From assembly GCA_016124945.1 (NCBI GenBank), contig WGMT01000062.1, positions 62,001 to 126,000 of the forward strand: a stretch of DNA of 64,000 nt. Reading direction: 5' to 3'. The notes beneath the pieces were generated by a model. That model had not been told where the DNA came from. It ran no database searches and saw only the letters and a list, made by a program, of their open reading frames with translations. Origin of the DNA: a bacterium. GTDB lineage: Bacteria; Chloroflexota; Anaerolineae; Caldilineales; Caldilineaceae. A program made the position numbers and the translations under genes. Positions 56,701 to 61,923 of the stretch are shown in pieces; within the stretch, counting starts at the first letter, position 1, and each line of letters starts with the position of its first letter.

Positions 56701-56715
56701 GGGGGGCAGGATTGA
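44785..56715 (+). CDS. Giant secreted surface protein (3976 aa): TolB-like propeller, DUF11, PKD and cadherin-like repeats
   Basis: Signal peptide about residues 20-48 (LILLPALLLALLWQ, cleavage near PAAAQEG). A TolB/WD40-like propeller (about 60-420) has repeats such as ISADGRRIAFISD and LSGDGRTLAYVSDVDGNSE. Then come 12 DUF11 units (about 421-1945), each near ADLAVTK...YTLTVTNNGPSDATNV, and four or five PKD-like units (about 1945-2485; YTIDWGDGSAP). Cadherin-like domains (about 2488-2705) lead into seven alternating long repeats (about 2707-3830). The last domain is cadherin/CshA-like, and the C-terminus contains LYLPLIYDN, like a sorting or anchoring motif frequent in secreted Chloroflexota proteins. 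Acidic DGDGG loops suggest calcium binding. It is most likely an adhesin or sheath-like surface polymer. Confidence 0.8.
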   Translation: MSRPFAHSAANYHSVSRRSSRRIGLILLPALLLALLWQGITVQPAAAQEGSLICGAPVPVLAVMNNSYSAEPVLNQDGSSAIFWSTANPSAATSNGDGNIEVFAVDLDLTQPSFNPQFRQLTHTSGSILGGFNLAPTVDGNARYVAFFSDRDLVSGQNSDANFEIFRLDTTNNQVIQVTKTVRGSNLFPSISADGRRIAFISDISLSTGGSGTTEEQRNLEIFIADLSNPAAISFEQVTTTTLGLHNNDDPVLSGDGRTLAYVSDVDGNSEIYRYTVGSRAPAEKVTNTSSGVSAHPSLSFDGSHLVFLSDQALESGKTTGGNPQVFMFPNPQTGNGFFQVTQAGIHGHPVIDDDGNRLSYQRVIGTQEDILLYDVDNRAERQISASASGRTRLNPSISANGTVIAYEDTGAIFVVNCPIADLSLAVEPVPSAIAGAGATYRWSVTNNGTSSAAGVTVRGFMPTGFTLDTANAAVSPECSQSGAEILCTLPLVTVNETRTVTLPVNLAPDLLGAASILVETFSQNVTDPAPGNNTQTLITVVDAEADLRLTQPVTIVVAPLIDEPITYTLQLVNDGPSVARDVRITNTLPAELTFVSAPGCSATEGIVTCDVTGVMTPNSVLTRTVVALVTSLSETSIVNEAVVASSTRDPQLANNRSLRTDRINTTFDLAVTQAVAPAVLRAGAPITYTFAVSNLGPSLATSVEISLTLPAQFVPALGTGGRPLFCNTFTCTADIDTSQPFTIGLGAFTRQSALVTIPGRIDPAFSGLVTSLATVYSADDPLADRNLDNNDSTADNEVFQEADLTVEPITVLGEIVAGAPVTYVISALNNGPSVASNTVLTFSIEPGVALTGFDVNLGQCNGSSAVTCVLDVLTPTQRLVVTATGTINAALTGEITASAAVRSDTNDLTPIFDDRTRIDTVLTRAELTLRNQPSSPQAVSGQDNVLFDLVVTNLGPSLARTAVVTNVLPISTTANQILAPSGVSCGPLDRTIVCDLGDLSAGAPITISVRAAVNADAVGTLVNNASVASAITDLLVVDSVPVNTIQRADLRVTKSLAAADSNSNGSIDVGERVTYTVVVSNIGPSNATGIVISDHVSSILGIVVALPTQGSFANDLWTVGSLAAGRQTTLTLSALLGDATSGQTITNTALLQASNQPDPISNNNRSTVIFDVSLATDLAVAMSVSNLTPQVLDIITYQITVTNNGPEDASDVTVTNVLPEALEYVSHSPGSAAYDDVTGLWQIGDLNVGQQQVLTHTVRVVGSGNVVNSATVAGSLIDSNPANDTASAPILVGAAADLRLSQTFSDDTPNVDDDLVIVLTLINDGPDTANNVVVSYPIPALLTGAAVTPQSADIYTPTSGLWTVPTLASGASTTLTVRRTLNQSGSFSSVAEVLSSSLFDPDSTPGNGTANGEDDQTRTTVTVPPAADVAVTKSVNEGPFKEGDTVSYTILARNNGPDTATNVVITDTLPITLLNVLLPTILIAGDDGSDSSFTYYDVAQPGIVTGTLVWDVGTLTSGDTETLFLSLTVLPGTAGRTIADGTDDLSADQYDWRPENNLSDVISILIDGADLAVTKAVSDERPNVGETLVYTLTVTNNGPSDATNVVVTDPLPLSSIDFVGSSSTPTGSYNSGTGLWTIPALANQETATLLITTTVQANLVNQVITNTITSATSDVADGDQSNNTAVAVASVQQSDLRVSIQTPNPAPAEREITTFFIVVENAGPDIATSVVLTHALPISLTNRGGAPTQGAYTLAANRWNVGTLPVGASARLSFFAEPIVGSGGQSITLTIAEVTLDQEDTTAAITATGTITVLGSDLRVPLIEISDNTPATGNLIRYTATVENQGPSANSNVILTQTVPAGTIFSSAQSGATVSGNNVAWTLSLAAGASATRAMTVTVNAGAGTDLVASAVTASGLITTPDNFPGNNTLSITNTVNQPAQISLASLPTASEGITFTVNGVFTDTDSAAIASALVNYGDGSPVVPLTVMTSTVGSGVTGTFALNHTYADNGGYTVVITMTDSDGNAGSFSQLVTVQNVAPTVTARAPITTGVQEGMSTTVNNMVTFSDPGFSAFSTTETFTYTIDWGDGSAPVTGAVTGVVNGSAGTPTTGALSSAHTYADNGVYTVTVTIADDDGGSTSATFTITVSNVAPTVTATTNRTVAEAALLSITDIVTFTDPAWEEAGRSSGDGPFTYSINWGDGSTPFTGTATIDANGSLGVATRGSLDGSHTYADDDGSPITVTVTVTDSDGGSGFATLLVTVTNVNPTITAIAGSQAITEGLPLTIPNIVTFTDPGFNTETFTYSIDRGDGSPPLTGNVADGSIVTNAIVTNGSVGTPTVGTFDVTLVWANDDDGRPFTTTVTIFDDNGGSASGSFLVAVANTNPALEMTGPENVSESPSLVHTYTFTVTDTGTGETFSIIDGPSCGSGTSTGTTVFDDTTGNGSFQCIFPDGPSSTFTSIRVSDGTADDNETVLVTVANLDPVVGDDTETTDEATPVVIDVLDNDSDVPADTVTIGSVGTPTAGIVTIAGDALSLTYDPNGALESLAAAQSQLVTFTYNAVDEDGGSTTGTVVVTVNGLNDAPVLDGAVITTGLNDNAGPQNIFADVTVADVDTGATLTLEIQLSNASAGTISGGGFTAQGGGLYAVSPLSVAAANTAFDDAQFTPANNTGASGTFGTTFTVTATDDEAAADDFTSAALTITRVNDAPTLADVTSPVTFDENAVNAAPALIDSTVTFSDVDSADLGGGSVTVSYTAGGDVQDQLSVNNQGTSAGQIGVSGSVISFGGTTIGAVNVTNNGVNGASLVIDLNSSATVAAVDALIQNLTYANTSNTPNPSRTIEIVIDDGDGGTSTAVSVVINVTAQNDVPIIANLAADTVTFTEGDGATVIDQTPSATVTDDDSDNFDTGTLTISFAAGGVDSQDVLAIRNQGVNAGEIGVTGGDVTYGGVLIGTFSGGSAGIALVVTLNSAANPTSVAALLANITYENINAANPTGGNRTVRFVLTDGDGGAGNNVDATVTVVAVNDPPTLADVTSPVTFLENAVNAGAVVIDNDVTFGDVDSANFDTGSVTVSYTAGGAAQDQLSVNNQGNGAGQIGVSGSAVSYGGTQIGTISATNDGEDGATLAISLNASATVAAVEALIENLAYDNSSDAPNPARTIGIVVDDGDGAASASVSVVINVTPENDAPVITDLDGDTLDYDEGDPATVIDQGTAAAVIDDDSANFDTGTLTVSFTAGSDSAEDVLAIRDQGAGATNITISGGNVNYGGTLIGSFTGGSSGADLVVTLNSAANPTSVGALVRNITYLNSDAANPTGGDRTVRFVLTDGDGGTSQNYDTTVTVNPINSVPTLTELQSATFAENTVNAAPQIIDNSVTFSDDDLSDFDDGFVRAFFAGGGSAQDQLGVNNVGNGPNQIGVSGSTVSFGGTAIGTINATSNGANGAELVIELNANSSVAAVDALIENLTYANTSDTPITTARTFQIEINDGDGGAVTSPDSISITVTAENDPPAIQNLAGDTLIYDEGDPALLIDQGTSAVVTDTDSVNFNGGSLTVSFVAGSTPGEDELAINDEGPGAGNISLAGSNVRDNTTMFGTFTGGTGGTPLVISFTEDAATLDAVSRLIRNITYENSNGANPTAGARTVRFVLNDGDGGTETSINYDTTVTVTSTNSAPTLTDVTSGVTFLENAVNVTPAVIDNTVTFSDADSLDLDGGSVTVSYTAGGSAQDQLSVRNEGGGAGQIGVSGSTVSYGSTAIGTIDGTNNGEDGASLVVDLNANTTVAAVDALLQNLTYANVSDTPILTRTIQIAVADGDSGTSAPVSVVITVTAENDAPVLTTNITRTVTATSTNVITSTNLLVSDVDNTDTEIVFTLVTTPTQGLLELNATTLAPLDTFTQQDVNDGLLSYTHNAGTSDDDAFEFTVSDGAGGSIANTTFTIQVDGVGAASLPSLFDVLSPLYLPLIYDNILQRPVGGQD
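52905..56275 (+). repeat. Alternating A/B long repeats in the giant surface protein
   Basis: Seven units of about 155-160 codons alternate in two types. Type A (starting near 52905, 53871, 54830, 55795) reads PTLADVTSPVTF-ENAVN, then VSYTAGG-AQDQLSV. Type B (near 53385, 54350, 55310) reads EGD-ATVIDQ, then NPTGG-RTVRFVLTDGDGG. DNA identity between copies is high enough to recombine. Confidence 0.85.
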
Positions 56716-56846
56716 CTTTCCAGGGAGGAGTCAGGGCAGTTGTGCGGTAGTGTTTCATATGGCTGACCCCTTCCCGAAAGGTGCCCCCAATCTGGGTTAC
56801 ACACTTTTCCTGTGGGTGTAATTCAAGTTGGGGGGCGCGCTCGCCA

Positions 56847-56912
56847 CAGTGCCAGGCACGGGCCGGTGCATCGCTCGGCAAAGTATGTGCGTTTGGCCCG
56901 TGCCTGGCACTG
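56847..56912. repeat. 18-bp perfect inverted repeat (REP-like element)
   Basis: CAGTGCCAGGCACGGGCC (56847-56864) and its exact complement GGCCCGTGCCTGGCACTG (56895-56912) with a 30-nt loop. It lies in the 285-bp gap after the giant surface gene. There is no T-run, so it is more likely a dispersed palindromic repeat than a classic terminator, though it could still stop transcription or protect the 3' end. Confidence 0.75.
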
Positions 56913-56953
56913 TTCGCCCCAAGGTTGCATTAGACCCTTGTGCTGTCTGTCGC

Positions 56954-56982
56954 TTCGTCATGGCAACTGCTTGGGGTATAAT
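56954..56982 (+). promoter_or_regulatory. Promoter candidate for ktrA
   Basis: A perfect TATAAT (56977-56982) with only a weak -35 (TTCGTC, 56954-56959, 17-bp spacing). Transcription would start about 12 nt before the ATG at 57001, giving a nearly leaderless message. Confidence 0.45.
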
Positions 56983-57000
56983 ATGTTGATCTAACTTTGC

Positions 57001-57825
57001 ATGTCGCTTTGGTTATTAGGTAGACGAGGTTTGATCCTTATGGCTTCCCCTGCTTCCCTCCGAACATGGTTTGCTCGTCTGCTGCGCCGTACCGTACCTA
57101 CATCGGCGGCGGAGCCAGCATTACGCACGGGCCGCTCCGCCCGCCAGGACAATTCCGCGCTTGATCCCTTCCAGCGACGGGAGCGTGAATTCGTGGTCAT
57201 CGGCCTGGGGCGTTTCGGTACGTCGGTGGCCACAACGTTGGTGGAACATGGGCGTAGCGTCCTTGCCATCGACGCCGACCGCGAGCGCGTACAGCATTTG
57301 AGCACCGTCCTGCCCCATGTGGTGCAGTTGGACGCCACCAATGTGGACGCACTGCGCCAGGTCGGCGTGGAAAACTTTGACACCGGCCTCGTCTGCATCG
57401 GCACAGACTTTGAAAGCAACCTGCTGGCCACCGTCCTGTTGCAGCAATTGGGCGTCAAACGCGTCATCACCAAAGCGCGTACCCGCACCCAACGCGACAT
57501 CCTGCTCAAAGTCGGCGCAAACGAGGTGATCTTGCCCGAACACGAAGCTGGCATCCGCCTGGGGCGCAAGATGGCCGCCGGTCACCTCGTCGATTACCTT
57601 GAAGTCAGCGATGAAGTGGGCGTGGTGGAACTCATCGCGCCGCCTAGCCTGTGGGGACATACCCTGTCGGAAGCCAGTCTACGCCAGCGCCACGGCCTCA
57701 ACGTCATGGCCATCCGCCGCGGCGACGATCTCATCGTCAGCCCCAGCGCCAACTTCCGTGTGGAAGAACATGATCTCATTGTCGTCCTCGGGCGGATTGA
57801 GGACGCCGAGCGGTTGAGACAGTAG
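57001..57825 (+). CDS. ktrA: TrkA/KtrA-type potassium channel regulatory subunit
   Basis: 274 aa. After an Arg/Ala-rich N-terminal extension (1-55), residues 60-190 form an RCK/TrkA-N Rossmann domain. It shows nucleotide-binding GLGRFG, the acidic AIDADRERV, LDATNVDALRQVGVENFD and GTDFESNLLATVLLQQLG. Residues about 195-272 are TrkA-C (VGVVELIAPPSLWGHTLSE, DDLIVSPSANFRVEEHDLIV). It gates a membrane KtrB/TrkH channel, which is not encoded in this window. A start at ATG 57040 would remove part of the extension. No Shine-Dalgarno precedes 57001. Confidence 0.85.
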   Translation: MSLWLLGRRGLILMASPASLRTWFARLLRRTVPTSAAEPALRTGRSARQDNSALDPFQRREREFVVIGLGRFGTSVATTLVEHGRSVLAIDADRERVQHLSTVLPHVVQLDATNVDALRQVGVENFDTGLVCIGTDFESNLLATVLLQQLGVKRVITKARTRTQRDILLKVGANEVILPEHEAGIRLGRKMAAGHLVDYLEVSDEVGVVELIAPPSLWGHTLSEASLRQRHGLNVMAIRRGDDLIVSPSANFRVEEHDLIVVLGRIEDAERLRQ

Positions 57826-57840
57826 AAAAGAGATTCTTTC

Positions 57841-59226
57841 TTGAAAATCTTGATGCCTATCTACGATGTTCCTACTGCCCAGCGCACGATTCTACGCCGC
57901 CAGCCTTGGGACGATTTTGAGGTGCCGGCGCGCATGCTCGATGCCAACGAACGTCTCTTCGGCGAACGGATCGGCCCAGACGAAGCAGTGCGCCGCATTC
58001 TGGCCGATGTGCGCAGCCGGGGCAACGCCGCCCTCCGCCAGTGGACGTCAACCCTCGACGGCGCGGACGTTGGGGCGTTGCAGGTGCCACAGTCCGCCAT
58101 CGACGAAGCCCTGGCCACGGTTGATGCGACTGTGCTCGCCGCGCTGCGTCTGTCCGCTGCCCGTGTTGAAGCGTTTCATCGCAAACAGCCCAGCTTGAGC
58201 TGGATCCACAACGACGGTGACGGCACACTCGGTCAACTGGTGCGCCCAATTGGACGGATTGGGATCTACGTCCCCGGCGGCACTGCACCGCTGCCCAGCA
58301 CCCTCCTGATGACGGCTGTCCCGGCACGGGTGGCAGGGGTGCCCTACATTGCCGTCATCTCGCCGCCCCAACGCGAGAGTGGGCTGCCCCACCCGGTGAC
58401 ACTGGCGGCTGCCGCTGTGGCAGGGGTGGATGCCGTCTTCGTGGCAGGGGGCGCGCAGGCCATCGGCGCATTTGCCTTCGGCACAGAGAGCATCCCCGCC
58501 GTAGACAAGATTTGCGGCCCCGGCAATCTCTTTGTCACCCTGGCCAAACGGCAGGTCTTTGGGCTGGTGGGCATCGACGGTTTGCCCGGCCCCACCGAAA
58601 CTGTGGTGGTGGCCGACGAACAGGCCGATCCAGAGTACGCCGCCGCCGATCTGCTGGCCCAGGCCGAACATGACATCCTCGCTTCGGCCATCCTGTTGAC
58701 GCCGAGCCGGGCATTGGCCGAGAAAGTACAGGCTGCTGTCGCCCGTCAACTGGAAGAACTCGACCGTGAGGAAATTCTCACACTGTCGCTGGGCAACAAA
58801 TGTGGTCTCGTCGTCACGCCGACTTTGGACGATGCCTTTGATCTCGCCAACGTCTACGCGCCCGAACACCTCTGCCTGCTCGTCGACGATCCGTGGACAC
58901 ATCTGGATCGGGTGCAAAATGCCGGCGGCGTCTTCCTGGGCGAACGCAGCTTCGAAGTCCTGGGCGACTATGTGGCCGGTCCTAGCCACGTGATGCCCAC
59001 CGGTGGTACGGCACGCTTCGCCAGCCCCATCAACGTGAATGACTTCGTCAAAATCGTCAGCGTCATCGGCCTCAACGAGCAGGCCCTGCAAAAGATCGGC
59101 CCCGCCGCCGCCACCCTGGCCCATGCCGAAGGGCTCACGGCGCACGCGGCTGCTGTTGAGAAGAGATTGGGGACCGATCCCCAGTCCCTAGTCACCAATC
59201 ACCAATCACCAATCACCAATCACTAA
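57841..59226 (+). CDS. hisD: Histidinol dehydrogenase
   Basis: 461 aa. Catalyses the last two NAD-dependent steps of histidine synthesis. Visible family signatures: GRIGIYVPGGTAPLPSTLLM, GIDGLPGPTETVVVADEQAD, the zinc-ligand segment LLAQAEHDILASA, APEHLCLLVDD, and GDYVAGPSHVMPTGGTARF followed by the SPINVNDF segment. The start taken is TTG 57841 with AAGAGA about 7 nt upstream; ATG 57853 is an alternative. The final residues, after VEKRLGT, come from a heptamer tandem repeat and are probably recent. HisC follows 2 nt later, so the two form an operon. Confidence 0.95.
   Translation: MKILMPIYDVPTAQRTILRRQPWDDFEVPARMLDANERLFGERIGPDEAVRRILADVRSRGNAALRQWTSTLDGADVGALQVPQSAIDEALATVDATVLAALRLSAARVEAFHRKQPSLSWIHNDGDGTLGQLVRPIGRIGIYVPGGTAPLPSTLLMTAVPARVAGVPYIAVISPPQRESGLPHPVTLAAAAVAGVDAVFVAGGAQAIGAFAFGTESIPAVDKICGPGNLFVTLAKRQVFGLVGIDGLPGPTETVVVADEQADPEYAAADLLAQAEHDILASAILLTPSRALAEKVQAAVARQLEELDREEILTLSLGNKCGLVVTPTLDDAFDLANVYAPEHLCLLVDDPWTHLDRVQNAGGVFLGERSFEVLGDYVAGPSHVMPTGGTARFASPINVNDFVKIVSVIGLNEQALQKIGPAAATLAHAEGLTAHAAAVEKRLGTDPQSLVTNHQSPITNH
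59193..59220 (+). repeat. Heptamer tandem repeat at the hisD 3' end
   Basis: CACCAAT four times (59193-59220), then a broken copy CACTAAC containing the hisD stop. The array provides the last codons of hisD and ends 8 bp before the hisC ATG. Confidence 0.9.
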
Positions 59227-59228
59227 CC

Positions 59229-60338
59229 ATGCCAACACCAACTTCTCTCCTCAATCCCCATCTCGCTGGCCTGGAAGAGTATACGCCGATCCTGCCGTTT
59301 GAGGTGCTCAGTGAACGGCTTGGCATTGTTGCCGAGCAGATCGTCAAACTGGACGCCAACGAAAATCCGTATGGTCCGCTACCGGCGGTGCTGGAAGCGC
59401 TGGCCGAGTATCACTACTATCACATCTATCCCGATCCACAGCAGACGGAACTGCGCGCGGCGCTTTCGCAGTTTGTAGGTGTGCCCGCCGAGCACATTGT
59501 GCCCGGTCATGGCGCAGACGAACTGCTCGACTACATTTGTCGTCTTTTCCTTGCACCCGGCGACGCCATCATCAACTGCCCGCCCACCTTCGGTATGTAC
59601 AGCTTCGACGCCAAACTTTCCGGCGCGCAGGTCGTCGAAGTCTGGCGCAACCCCGACTATAGCATGAATGTTGAAGCCATCGAAGCGCTCTTCTCCGAAT
59701 CCGCCTCATCTTCTGCTTCAGCGCAGTTCAAACTGCTCTTTCTCACCTCGCCCAACAACCCGTCGGGCAATTGGTTGCCCGATGAGGAATTGCGCCGCCT
59801 GCTGGCGCTGCCGGTGATGGTGATCCTCGACGAAGCCTACGTCGAGTTCGCCGATCTGCCCAGCCGCGCGTCCTGGGTGCTGGAACACGACAATTTGATC
59901 GTATTACGCACCTTTAGCAAAGCAGCGGGGATCGCCGGTCTTCGCCTCGGTTACGGCATCCTCCCGGATTGGCTGTTGCCACACCTGTGGAAGTTCAAAC
60001 AGCCCTACAACGTCAATGTGGCGGCGTCGGTAGCCGGCCTCGCCAGTCTGCGTCATGTAGACGAGATGCAGCGGATCGTGGAACGCCTGCGCGCCGAACG
60101 ACAGCGCCTTATCGCCGCGCTGGCCGAGATTGCCTACCTGAAGCCCTACCCATCCCACGCCAACTTCGTCCTTTGTGACGTGGTGGGCCGCGATGCACGG
60201 CAGTTGAAGCTGGAACTGGAGCAACGCGGCATTCTCGTCCGTCACTACCAGAAGCCGGGGCTGGAAAACTCAATCCGCATCTCGGTGGGCCGTCCTGAGC
60301 AGACGGATCGCCTGCTGGCTGTGCTGAAAGCCGTGTAA
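59229..60338 (+). CDS. hisC: Histidinol-phosphate aminotransferase
   Basis: 369 aa, class I/II PLP aminotransferase. Signatures: KLDANENPYGPLPAV near the N-terminus, HIVPGHGADELLDYICRL, LTSPNNPSGNW, VILDEAYVEFA, the PLP-lysine segment LRTFSKAAGIAGLRLGYG, and the C-terminal GLENSIRISVGRPEQTDRLL. It transfers an amino group from glutamate to imidazole acetol phosphate, just before HisD in the pathway, and follows hisD by 2 nt. Confidence 0.95.
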   Translation: MPTPTSLLNPHLAGLEEYTPILPFEVLSERLGIVAEQIVKLDANENPYGPLPAVLEALAEYHYYHIYPDPQQTELRAALSQFVGVPAEHIVPGHGADELLDYICRLFLAPGDAIINCPPTFGMYSFDAKLSGAQVVEVWRNPDYSMNVEAIEALFSESASSSASAQFKLLFLTSPNNPSGNWLPDEELRRLLALPVMVILDEAYVEFADLPSRASWVLEHDNLIVLRTFSKAAGIAGLRLGYGILPDWLLPHLWKFKQPYNVNVAASVAGLASLRHVDEMQRIVERLRAERQRLIAALAEIAYLKPYPSHANFVLCDVVGRDARQLKLELEQRGILVRHYQKPGLENSIRISVGRPEQTDRLLAVLKAV

Positions 60339-60344
60339 GCACCG

Positions 60345-61175
60345 ATGACAGAGCAGTACATCGATCCAACCTATCTAAACTACCAATATGCCGATAGTGA
60401 AAAGCTGCGCGTTCGTCAGGAGGCGCACCGCCTCTACAGCGAAGCCATCGGCGACTTTGTGGATTGGATGTTGGATCTCCTCGAACCGCAGACCGGCGAG
60501 GTCATTGCCGACGTTGGCTGTGGACCGGGCATCTATCACGGCAAATTGGCGGCACGCGGTGTGACCGTCCTGGCGTTGGACGCGTCTCTGGGCATGGTGA
60601 CCGATGTAACGAAGGCCGCGTCGGCTGCGCAGTTGCCTGTGTCCGCGGTGCAGGCCAGCGCCGAACAACTGCCCCTGGCCGACGCCAGTTGTGATCGGCT
60701 CATGGCCAACCACATGCTCTATCACGTCCGCGAGCGGACGGCGGCGCTGCGCGAAATGTGGCGTGTTCTCAAGCCGGGGGGACGCGTCCTCTTGGCGACG
60801 AATGCAGCAGACAACAGTCGCCAACTGCGCGATCTACATGCCGAAGTGGCCCATGAACACGGCTACCAGCCACAAGAGGGATCGCTTGTGGCACGTTTCT
60901 CACTCGATAGCTACGAACTTGTCGAGGACGTTTTCCCCGGTGCTCGTGTGATGGTGCGAGCAGATGCTTTCCTCTTCCCCTCGGTTGACGCCGTGCTGCG
61001 CTACTACGCTAGTATGATGGTGGATTTGATCGACGCTCCGCCACTGGATGCCAGTCATCGTCCTCTCCTCCTGTCCGCCATGCAACGACAGCTCGAAGCG
61101 ATCTTCGCGCAGGAAACGATCTTTCGCGTTTCGAAGGCAGCCGGTTGTTTCGTTGCCGAAAAACGGCATGAATGA
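60345..61175 (+). CDS. Class I SAM-dependent methyltransferase (UbiE-like)
   Basis: 276 aa, 6 nt after hisC and probably in its operon. A Methyltransf_11/25 fold with motif I VIADVGCGPGIYHGKLA, acidic VLALDASLGM, VQASAEQLPLADASCDRLM and the post-motif MLYHVRERTAALREMWRVLK then PGGRVLLATNA. The substrate cannot be told from sequence; small-molecule methylation is likely by resemblance. There is no link to histidine synthesis beyond position. Confidence 0.8.
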   Translation: MTEQYIDPTYLNYQYADSEKLRVRQEAHRLYSEAIGDFVDWMLDLLEPQTGEVIADVGCGPGIYHGKLAARGVTVLALDASLGMVTDVTKAASAAQLPVSAVQASAEQLPLADASCDRLMANHMLYHVRERTAALREMWRVLKPGGRVLLATNAADNSRQLRDLHAEVAHEHGYQPQEGSLVARFSLDSYELVEDVFPGARVMVRADAFLFPSVDAVLRYYASMMVDLIDAPPLDASHRPLLLSAMQRQLEAIFAQETIFRVSKAAGCFVAEKRHE

Positions 61176-61258
61176 AAGTAGATGAGTGGTCATCACTTCT
61201 TCTCCCCAACCGGAGCCAACTGACAGACGCCCCAACCTCCCCGGTGTAGAACGGGAAC

Positions 61259-61903
61259 ATGGATCTTCCCTCCCTTCTCATAATCTCTGATGACCGGTTG
61301 ACACGTGCCGGGCTGGCGGCTGTGCTATCTGATGCTGCGAATCTAGATGTCGCCGGCGACGTAGACAGCCACGGCGATCCGGCGCAGTGGATCGAACTCT
61401 ATGACCCCACCGTTCTGCTCTGGGATCTAGGCTGGGATGCCGAGGCACGCACCGACCCAACTTCTGCGCTCGATCGCCTTTCCCATGCCACTGAGTTGAA
61501 CCTTCCTACGGTGGTGTTGCTGCCCGACGATGAGCACGCCCTGAGTGTGTGGCAGTTGGGCGTCAACGGCCTGCTGCCGCGCTCTGCCAATGTAGAGACA
61601 GTGTCCGCCGCGGTGCAGGCTGCGTCGGTCGATCTGCGCGTCCTCGATGCGCAGATGGCGCGGGCTGTGACCTCTGCGCCTTCCGGCGATGCCATTGCCC
61701 TCACCGAGCCGTTGACGCCGCGCGAAGAAGAGGTCCTCGCGCTGGTGGCCGAGGGGATGACCAATCGTGCCATCGGTCATGCGCTGAGCATCAGCGAGCA
61801 CACGGCCAAGTTTCATGTACAGGCACTGTTGGGCAAACTGGGCGCGCAGAGTCGTACCGAAGCCGTGGTACGAGCGACGCGCTTGGGGTTGCTGTCGCTA
61901 TAG
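61259..61903 (+). CDS. NarL/FixJ-type (LuxR) response regulator
   Basis: 214 aa. Residues 1-125 are a receiver domain: the acidic pair ISDDRL, the likely phospho-Asp in VLLWDLGWD, and GLLPRSA where the conserved Lys reads Arg, so phosphorylation switching may be altered. Residues about 150-212 are a GerE/LuxR helix-turn-helix (LTPREEEVLALVAEGMTNRA, IGHALSISEHTAKFHVQALL, then GKLGAQSRTEAVVRA). No histidine kinase is adjacent. Its 3' end faces the candidate effector gene 20 nt away. Confidence 0.85.
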   Translation: MDLPSLLIISDDRLTRAGLAAVLSDAANLDVAGDVDSHGDPAQWIELYDPTVLLWDLGWDAEARTDPTSALDRLSHATELNLPTVVLLPDDEHALSVWQLGVNGLLPRSANVETVSAAVQAASVDLRVLDAQMARAVTSAPSGDAIALTEPLTPREEEVLALVAEGMTNRAIGHALSISEHTAKFHVQALLGKLGAQSRTEAVVRATRLGLLSL

Positions 61904-61923
61904 TGCGTTGACTGGGTATGGAA

